Positions 4,404-8,616 of a DNA stretch of 8,616 nt are shown here, piece by piece. The translations under genes and the position numbers were made by a program. The notes beneath the pieces are model-generated. The model did not search any database. It saw nothing but the letters and a program-made list of their open reading frames with translations, and was not told the origin of the DNA. The stretch's first letter is position 1; the number at the start of each line of letters is the position of its first letter. The DNA is from Oscillospiraceae bacterium. Lineage in GTDB: Bacteria > Bacillota > Clostridia > Oscillospirales > Acutalibacteraceae. The stretch spans positions 1 through 8,616 of the forward strand of contig JAQXHW010000069.1 of the NCBI GenBank assembly GCA_029007475.1, in the 5' to 3' direction.

Positions 4404-6740
4404 TTAAACAGGCTTACCGATGTTGCTGTTTGCGAGCATATCTGCCGCCCACTTCTGAACTGCGGTTGCATCCTTAATATCAATGTTGCCGTTTTCGTCA
4501 GTATCGGCTAAATTCTCTAAGAACACTTCAACAGCCACTTGAGCAATAGCCTTCTGAATAAGAGTTGCGTCCTTGATATTGACTGTCTTATCTCCGTTAA
4601 CGTCACCTAAAAGGTCACCAGTTACGGGGACTGTTGTCTCAACAGGCTTGGTTGTCTCAACGGGGGAGGTTGTTTCAATGGGCTTGGTTGTAACCTCAGG
4701 CGAAGTTGTTGGGGTTGTGCCGCCGATATCAACAGTATAGAAGTTGGGACTCAATTTTCCGATAGTCCACTCACCATCAAGGTTCTTGCTGTCCAAATAA
4801 ATACCCTCGCTGGAGGTTACATCAAGGTCAACGGTCTGCTCGCCGCCCTCACCTGCATTAATAATGTAGTGGTCGTACTCGGCAGGGAAATAACCTACAA
4901 ACTGTTTCTCGCCGTAATCATTCACGAGAGCAAACTTCATCTGTCTGCCGGGCCAGGGAATCATTTCATTAGCGGTATCGCCGTCACCGTTCCAAGCATA
5001 GATGTATGCTTCGTTCCAATTGGACTTAGCAGAGTAAACAATTGTGATGAAGCCGTCTGCAACTGGATATTCGCCGTTTGAAACGTCGATATCATAGAGG
5101 TTGTCGTATGCGGGACGATCGGGAACATCGGGGGCAGAATCCATAGCGTAGTAGATACAGGCTATACCCGTTGAGCCTATGGAACCGGTGAGCTTGCCGT
5201 TCTTAACCGTAAACTCGTTACCGGTGATAGAATCTTTATAGGTACCGTCAGCAAGAATATTTGCCTTCATGTTTACTGCCTTGGTAGTGCCGGAGAGATT
5301 AACAAGGGTTGCACCCTTACCGCCACGCTCAATCATAGTAACATTGTTCTGTACGGAATTGTACTCCTCGGCATCGCCGAAGTAATTGTCAAACCGGTTG
5401 ACAGCTGCAACCTCGGGACGTGCCCAAGAGGTGATATTTGCTTCACCGAGATAGATTTCGGAGCAGATATTCTCGATAGCTGCGCGGTTTGCACCTGTGC
5501 GGTCATCGGGACGGGCAAAATATACGCCTGTGATAGTCTGTCTTGCAGCAGTAAGCGCCCAAATCTTGTTTCTGTTCTGAACTGAGAGGGATGATGTACC
5601 GCCGTCAATATAGGTATCGTGAGATTCGTTCCACTGAATTACGTTCTCTTTAGTGAAGTTTGAGCTGGGATAGTAGGGAATGGAATTTCCGCCGTTGCCG
5701 CCTTTTTCAACTGCATCCTTAATGCCCCAGTAAGAGGAGCTGTCGGTAACGTCCATCATACAGGTGTACTCGGAGAAAGGTCTGCCGTCGCCGCACTTGT
5801 TGAGAATTTCGCCGTAAGCGTAAATCTCTTCGTCGGGATAATCAGCGCGGAGCTTAATTAATGTGTTCTCCCAGAAATCGGAAGCGAAGTATGTATCGTA
5901 CTTGGTTTCGATATGCTTTGCAGCGTCAAAACGGAAGCCGTCAGCACCTGCCAAAATAAGCTCCTCAAGGTAATCGTAGATAGCGTCCTGAACTACCTTT
6001 GTGCTTGTGTCAAGGTCAGGAAGACCTGAGGTACAGTGCTGGGTAAGGTCCTCTTCGATATCGTAATCACTGTAGCCGTCCCAGTAGTTCTCTTTATAAG
6101 TCATATCGACCCAAGGTGAGTGGAAAGCCTTTGCTTCGATAATCTCTTTTTCAAGCTCCCAAGCTCTGGGGTTAACGTGATCAATGGGATCTTCTGAGGT
6201 ATTGGTGTATAGTCCGGTGTGGTCGTCGTCGGTACCCATGTGGTTGATAACTGCGTCAACAATAATCTTTACGCCTAACTTGTTTGCTTCCTCGCACATC
6301 TTGACAAATTCAGCCTTTGTTCCGAGAGCGTTATCTTCGCTTTCGTTAAGCTGGAAGCCGGCAGGCTGATAGAACATCCACCAGCCGTTTGGAGCAACGC
6401 CGTTTACTGCGGGCTCACAAACCTTGATACCCTTCGTAGCCATTTTGATCTCGTTGGGAGGAGATACCTGGATGGTGGTAAAGCCCTGCTCTGCAACGGT
6501 CTCAAGATTAGCAATAACATTTTTATAAGACCAGTTCCAAGCCTGAAGAATCTTACCTTCGTTTACAGTATCGGTAAGACCGTAGTTGTTCTCGGGCTTA
6601 ATAGACTCGAGCATTTTTTCGTACTCATTGTACTCGCTAACCGCAGCAGAAGCCGAGGGTGCAAAAGCAAAGCCGGCAACACAGCAGGAAAGCACAACTG
6701 TTACTGCAAGAATAACACTAAGCAATCTTTTCGCTTTCAT
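4404..6740 (-). CDS. Secreted GH13 alpha-amylase with CBM26-like module and dockerin
   Basis: A 778-residue extracellular enzyme that cleaves alpha-1,4 bonds of starch. It has a signal peptide (about 1-32, ASA site) and an AmyE-like GH13 barrel (about 60-450) opening with ILQAWNWSYKNV. The conserved regions are DAVINH (162-167), GFRFDAAKH with nucleophile Asp272, YAYGEIL with acid/base Glu311, and NESHD with Asp375. An all-beta C domain runs to about 532. A CBM26-like starch-binding module follows (about 547-668; aromatic and WPG motifs), then a Thr/Pro hexapeptide linker and a type I dockerin (709-772). Both dockerin calcium loops are complete (Asp713-Asn715-Asp717-Asp724 and Asp746-Asp748-Asn750-Asp757). 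The enzyme should therefore dock on a cohesin scaffold, as in Ruminococcus amylosomes. GGAGG lies 6 bases before the ATG, and the gene ends in tandem stops (TAA TAA). No scaffoldin is in view. Confidence 0.95.
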   Translation of the reverse strand: MKAKRLLSVILAVTVVLSCCVAGFAFAPSASAAVSEYNEYEKMLESIKPENNYGLTDTVNEGKILQAWNWSYKNVIANLETVAEQGFTTIQVSPPNEIKMATKGIKVCEPAVNGVAPNGWWMFYQPAGFQLNESEDNALGTKAEFVKMCEEANKLGVKIIVDAVINHMGTDDDHTGLYTNTSEDPIDHVNPRAWELEKEIIEAKAFHSPWVDMTYKENYWDGYSDYDIEEDLTQHCTSGLPDLDTSTKVVQDAIYDYLEELILAGADGFRFDAAKHIETKYDTYFASDFWENTLIKLRADYPDEEIYAYGEILNKCGDGRPFSEYTCMMDVTDSSSYWGIKDAVEKGGNGGNSIPYYPSSNFTKENVIQWNESHDTYIDGGTSSLSVQNRNKIWALTAARQTITGVYFARPDDRTGANRAAIENICSEIYLGEANITSWARPEVAAVNRFDNYFGDAEEYNSVQNNVTMIERGGKGATLVNLSGTTKAVNMKANILADGTYKDSITGNEFTVKNGKLTGSIGSTGIACIYYAMDSAPDVPDRPAYDNLYDIDVSNGEYPVADGFITIVYSAKSNWNEAYIYAWNGDGDTANEMIPWPGRQMKFALVNDYGEKQFVGYFPAEYDHYIINAGEGGEQTVDLDVTSSEGIYLDSKNLDGEWTIGKLSPNFYTVDIGGTTPTTSPEVTTKPIETTSPVETTKPVETTVPVTGDLLGDVNGDKTVNIKDATLIQKAIAQVAVEVFLENLADTDENGNIDIKDATAVQKWAADMLANSNIGKPV
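4425..4616 (-). other. Type I dockerin domain
   Basis: Residues 709-772 of the amylase form two calcium-binding F-hand repeats, DVNGDKTVNIKDATLIQK and DTDENGNIDIKDATAVQKW, separated by a linker helix. Each repeat keeps all the calcium-ligand positions (1, 3, 5 and 12) and carries the same KDAT signature, so the domain looks symmetric and able to bind in either orientation. The KDAT-type recognition residues resemble those of Ruminococcus dockerins as I recall them. Confidence 0.92.
4629..4718 (-). repeat. 18-bp tandem repeat encoding Thr/Pro hexapeptide linker
   Basis: GTTGT-starting units recur every 18 bp on the plus strand (4633, 4651, 4669, 4687, 4705). In protein they read TTPTTS, PEVTTK, PIETTS, PVETTK and PVETTV (residues 675-704). 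The repeat forms the flexible, probably extracellular linker between the starch-binding module and the dockerin. Copies have diverged at the third codon positions and in one residue per hexad. Confidence 0.85.
4737..5102 (-). other. CBM26-like starch-binding module
   Basis: Residues 547-668 of the amylase form a beta-rich module following the GH13 C domain. Its pattern (FITIVYSAKSNWNEAYIYAW, then IPWPGRQM, then a YFPAEYDHYIINAG stretch) matches the W/Y-rich layout of CBM26 starch-binding modules found beside amylases. The family number is from recall; CBM25 is the main alternative. Confidence 0.65.
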
Positions 6741-6816
6741 AAAAAGCCTCCATTATAATATTTGTACCCATTCCCGAAAATCCATGCTGATTCGGAAACA
6801 GAAACGGCATACAGCA

Positions 6817-6829
6817 CCGTAATATACGG
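6817..6829. promoter_or_regulatory. Palindrome at the predicted amylase transcription start
   Basis: CCGTA-ATA-TACGG is a perfect 5-bp inverted repeat around 3 bases. It covers the predicted start of the amylase transcript, just below the -10 box, which is a normal place for a repressor to act. It does not match the usual cre or MalR consensus as I recall them, so the regulator is unknown. Confidence 0.3.
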
Positions 6830-6833
6830 ATAT

Positions 6834-6862
6834 ATTATACAATATCAAAAACAAAATAACAA
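6834..6862 (-). promoter_or_regulatory. Candidate sigma-A promoter for the amylase gene
   Basis: On the minus strand, -35 TTGTTA (6857-6862, 4 of 6 bases), a 17-bp spacer and a perfect -10 TATAAT (6834-6839). The start near 6827 gives a leader of about 87 bases. A second TATAAT-like string (6752-6757) directly abuts the ribosome site and is too close to the start codon to be used. Confidence 0.55.
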
Positions 6863-7062
6863 CAGTTTTTCATTAAATTTTGCTTAAATTTTGTAAATAG
6901 TGAACAAAACGTCGTTTCCTCCGTAAAGCTAACTTTTGGATTAGATAAAGTTGCTAATTTGTTTTGTGGAAATTTTAACAATATGACAAAAAACAATTAT
7001 AAATAACAATAATTAGATAAGTTTTGGAGGACTCTATACACTTGCGTTTATCGTTGCAAATA
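6863..7062. other. AT-rich divergent intergenic region
   Basis: This is the core of the 374-base gap between the divergent amylase and zinc-ribbon genes. It contains a short inverted repeat AAACG-T-CGTTT (6907-6917) and a weak hairpin (AGCTAACTTT near 6929 with AAAGTTGCT near 6947). It also holds a GGAGG (7026-7030) followed by only a 10-codon TTG frame. No RNA gene or riboswitch is recognised. Confidence 0.4.
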
Positions 7063-7091
7063 TTGACTGAATAACTCCCCTATGTTATAAT
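7063..7091 (+). promoter_or_regulatory. Strong sigma-A promoter for the zinc-ribbon/DUF378 unit
   Basis: The -35 TTGACT (7063-7068), a 17-bp spacer and a perfect -10 TATAAT (7086-7091) preceded by TGT (extended -10). Transcription would begin near 7098, only about 17 bases before the ATG and just ahead of the ribosome site. Confidence 0.75.
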
Positions 7092-7114
7092 TTCGTAAAT
7101 TGGAGTTGATACTT

Positions 7115-7495
7115 ATGAAACAATGTCAATACTGCGCTAAAGAAATAAGCTACCATGAGATGTACTGTTCAAAGGAATGTGAACAGCTATCTGACGAATA
7201 CTACCATAGGAGAGTTAAATTTCAAAAGCTCATTTCCATTTGCTATATTACAGGCACGGTTGCTCTGGCTCTGGCAATCTTTATCTTCCCCTTAGTAAAT
7301 ATCGCAGGTGCTGCCCTCGGCATTTACGGAGGTTTTGCGACAGGACTCATTACCCTCTTTATTCCCACCGCCACAGACAACATAATCCAAAAATATAAAA
7401 TCAAAAAATCTATGACTATCGTCCGCGTTTTCGGTCTTGTGCTCGTTGCTGTGGGCATTGCGGCAACTGTTTTACTTTTTAACGTAATATTTTGA
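7115..7495 (+). CDS. Small zinc-ribbon membrane protein of unknown function
   Basis: A 126-residue protein. An N-terminal knuckle with four cysteines (Cys4-x2-Cys7 and Cys18-x3-Cys22, in CQYCAKEISYHEMYCSKEC) likely binds zinc in the cytoplasm. A charged linker (DEYYHRRVKFQK) leads into three membrane helices at about 39-60, 62-86 and 102-124, with a basic loop (QKYKIKKS) between helices 2 and 3. Zinc ribbons fused to membrane helices are common in Clostridia and mostly uncharacterised. I know no specific function for this one. The ATG at 7115 has GGAG 9 bases upstream; a TTG at 7100 would put the ribosome site inside the gene. A gap of 59 bases separates it from the DUF378 gene, and no clear promoter lies in that gap, so the two are probably co-transcribed. 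Confidence 0.8.
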   Translation: MKQCQYCAKEISYHEMYCSKECEQLSDEYYHRRVKFQKLISICYITGTVALALAIFIFPLVNIAGAALGIYGGFATGLITLFIPTATDNIIQKYKIKKSMTIVRVFGLVLVAVGIAATVLLFNVIF

Positions 7496-7554
7496 ATAAA
7501 ATTAATTTTCGCGTCAAAACTATTAAAGCATTAAAAGCAATAGGAGGTTTTTAT

Positions 7555-7785
7555 ATGCTTGATAAAATAGCTTTGACGCTTCTTATTATCGGAGGCATCA
7601 ACTGGGGCAGTATCGGTCTCTTTCAGTTTGATATAGTCGCTTGGATTTTTGGCGGACAGACGGGTATTGTCTCCAGAATTATCTATGCCCTTGTAGGACT
7701 TTGCGCGCTTTGGTGCATTACCTTGCTTTTCCGAGACAGAAAAAGCGAGCAGAGTGATTACTCGGAGATTAAAAGTGAAGCCTAA
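7555..7785 (+). CDS. DUF378 family small membrane protein
   Basis: A 76-residue protein with the DUF378 (YuzA-like) layout. A first helix runs into the signature GGINWGSIGLF (residues 13-23), then a short FDIVAWIFGG segment, a Ser/Arg turn, a second helix at about 42-59, and a polar, acidic tail (RDRKSEQSDYSEIKSEA). The function of the family is unknown. The ATG at 7555 is chosen because AGGAGG lies 7 bases upstream. The frame is open further upstream, to 7492, but that stretch (NKINFRVKTIKALKAI) has no family match and would include the ribosome site. It is the second gene of a probable two-gene unit and is followed by an intrinsic terminator. Confidence 0.9.
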   Translation: MLDKIALTLLIIGGINWGSIGLFQFDIVAWIFGGQTGIVSRIIYALVGLCALWCITLLFRDRKSEQSDYSEIKSEA

Positions 7786-7798
7786 TAGCTGAAATCAG

Positions 7799-7830
7799 CA
7801 GAGGTCGGGAGAAATCTCGGCCTCTGTTTT
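7799..7830 (+). terminator. Intrinsic terminator after DUF378 gene
   Basis: The stem CAGAGGTCGGGA (7799-7810) pairs with TCTCGGCCTCTG (7815-7826) through 12 pairs including two G-U, closed by a GAAA loop and followed by TTTTCT. It starts 13 bases after the stop codon. Confidence 0.85.
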
Positions 7831-7863
7831 CTATCCGACATACTATATCGTGTAAATTTTCTG

Positions 7864-7897
7864 CAAAAAAGCAGCCGGCATAATAATACCGACTGCT
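7864..7897 (-). terminator. Intrinsic terminator of ackA
   Basis: On the minus strand, AGCAGTCGG (7889-7897) pairs with CCGGCTGCT (7870-7878), one pair being G-U, around a 10-base loop. It is followed by six T (plus-strand A at 7865-7870). It begins 15 bases after the ackA stop. Confidence 0.85.
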
Positions 7898-7912
7898 AAG
7901 CAGATTATTTGA

Positions 7913-8616
7913 TTACATGCTTTCAACAATTGCCTTGGTATCTCTTGCGATAACAAGCTCCTCGTTGGTAGGGATTATCCATACGGGAATCGAGGAATCC
8001 TCTGCGGAAATCTCCATGGTGATTCCTTTTGCCTTCCGGTTCTTTTCCTCACAAAGCTTTACGCCGATTGCCTTGAGATAGTTGCAAACCTCCGTACGAA
8101 GCTGAGGCTGATTCTCGCCAAGGCCTGCGGTAAACACGATACCGTCACAGCCGCCGAGAGCCATGAAGTAGCCGCCGATGTACTTTGCAATCTGATAGTA
8201 GAGCATCTCGTGAGCAAGTGCTGCTCGCTCGTTTCCGTTTTCCTCTGCCGCTGCAACATCTCTGTCATCAGAGGATACTCCCGAAATACCTAAAAGACCT
8301 GACTTTTTATTTAAAATATCGCTGATTTCAGAAGGGGAGAGGTTCTCTTTTTCTGCAATGAAGGTTACAACAGACGGATCAAGACTGCCTGAGCGTGAGC
8401 CCATCATAAATCCGTCAAGCGGAGTAAGTCCCATTGAAGTATCAATTACCTTGCCGCCGTCAATAGCAGTAATTGAAGAGCCGTTACCGATGTGACAGGT
8501 AATAAGCTTTAAATCCTCTATGTCCTTACCGAGCAGACGTGCCATTTCTGAGCTGACATATCTGTGAGAAGTACCGTGGAAGCCATAGCGGCGAACCTGA
8601 TACTTTTCGTAATACT
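7913..8616 (-). CDS. ackA: Acetate kinase, C-terminal part (start outside window)
   Basis: AckA makes ATP and acetate from acetyl phosphate and ADP, the last step of the Pta-AckA route in fermentation. The visible 234 codons (stop included) are the C-terminal part of a protein of about 400 residues. The frame runs to the window edge with family sequence throughout (YYEKYQVRRYGFHGTSHRYV), so the internal ATG at 8545 is not the start. Recognisable motifs in order are GFHGTSH, CHIGNGSS (phosphate loop), DTSMGLTPLDGFMMGSRSGSLDP (split here as DTSMGLTPLDG and MMGSRSGSLDP), the DGIVFTAGLGENQPQLR adenosine-site segment, and the terminal PTNEELVIARDT. Nothing is missing from this part of the protein. 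A terminator lies 15 bases downstream, so it is the last gene of its transcript; a pta gene may lie upstream, out of view. Confidence 0.97.
   Translation of the reverse strand, partial: YYEKYQVRRYGFHGTSHRYVSSEMARLLGKDIEDLKLITCHIGNGSSITAIDGGKVIDTSMGLTPLDGFMMGSRSGSLDPSVVTFIAEKENLSPSEISDILNKKSGLLGISGVSSDDRDVAAAEENGNERAALAHEMLYYQIAKYIGGYFMALGGCDGIVFTAGLGENQPQLRTEVCNYLKAIGVKLCEEKNRKAKGITMEISAEDSSIPVWIIPTNEELVIARDTKAIVESM

Noticed and set aside
5333..5608. A 91-codon open frame on the minus strand within the amylase gene, in another frame
   Set aside because: It overlaps the AmyE-like catalytic domain and has no ribosome site or domain.
7042..7074. A 10-codon TTG frame with GGAGG 11 bases upstream, a possible leader peptide
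   Set aside because: The start codon and spacing are poor, and it lies upstream of the strong promoter at 7063-7091, so the main transcript would not include it.
1..8616. CRISPR arrays, tRNA or rRNA genes, intact transposases, phage modules
   Set aside because: I saw no regular spaced repeats, cloverleaf sequences, rRNA-like stretches or transposase motifs on either strand.

Overview
The window looks like chromosomal DNA of an anaerobic, low-GC Gram-positive bacterium of the class Clostridia, most likely the Ruminococcus/Oscillospiraceae group. The main reasons are a secreted alpha-amylase ending in a type I dockerin (as in amylosome-forming Ruminococcus), an acetate kinase gene, Firmicute-type NrdR and D,D-carboxypeptidase genes, strong AGGAGG-like ribosome sites, and AT-rich TTGACA/TATAAT promoters.

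Layout from left to right. (1) 1-501, plus strand: the 3' end of a gene I do not recognise. It is followed by an elaborate nested hairpin ending in a T run (504-594). (2) 603-1916, minus: a membrane-anchored D-alanyl-D-alanine carboxypeptidase. (3) 2068-2754, plus: a calcineurin-like metallophosphoesterase with two unusual changes in its metal-binding motifs. Its promoter and the carboxypeptidase promoter face each other in the shared intergenic region. (4) 2995-3453, minus: nrdR, ending at a bidirectional terminator shared with the phosphoesterase. (5) 3610-4071, minus: an orphan four-helix membrane protein with a near-consensus promoter and a perfect-stem terminator. (6) 4404-6740, minus: a modular alpha-amylase consisting of signal peptide, AmyE-like GH13 domain, CBM26-like starch-binding module, Thr/Pro repeat linker and dockerin. 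(7) 7115-7785, plus: a probable two-gene unit, a small zinc-ribbon membrane protein followed by a DUF378 protein. (8) 7913-8616, minus: the C-terminal part of acetate kinase, cut by the window edge.

Most units are single genes with their own promoter and intrinsic terminator, so this is not one operon or one pathway. The functional links are loose. The amylase releases starch sugars outside the cell, and acetate kinase makes ATP at the end of their fermentation. The carboxypeptidase trims peptidoglycan, and NrdR regulates deoxynucleotide synthesis. I found no rRNA or tRNA gene, CRISPR array, intact insertion sequence or phage module.

I do not see convincing evidence for a wholly new multi-gene system. 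The items most worth a second look are the nested hairpin at 504-594 with ends resembling an insertion sequence, the altered phosphoesterase motifs, the dockerin-bearing amylase, a possible NrdR box inside the nrdR promoter, and the uncharacterised membrane proteins.
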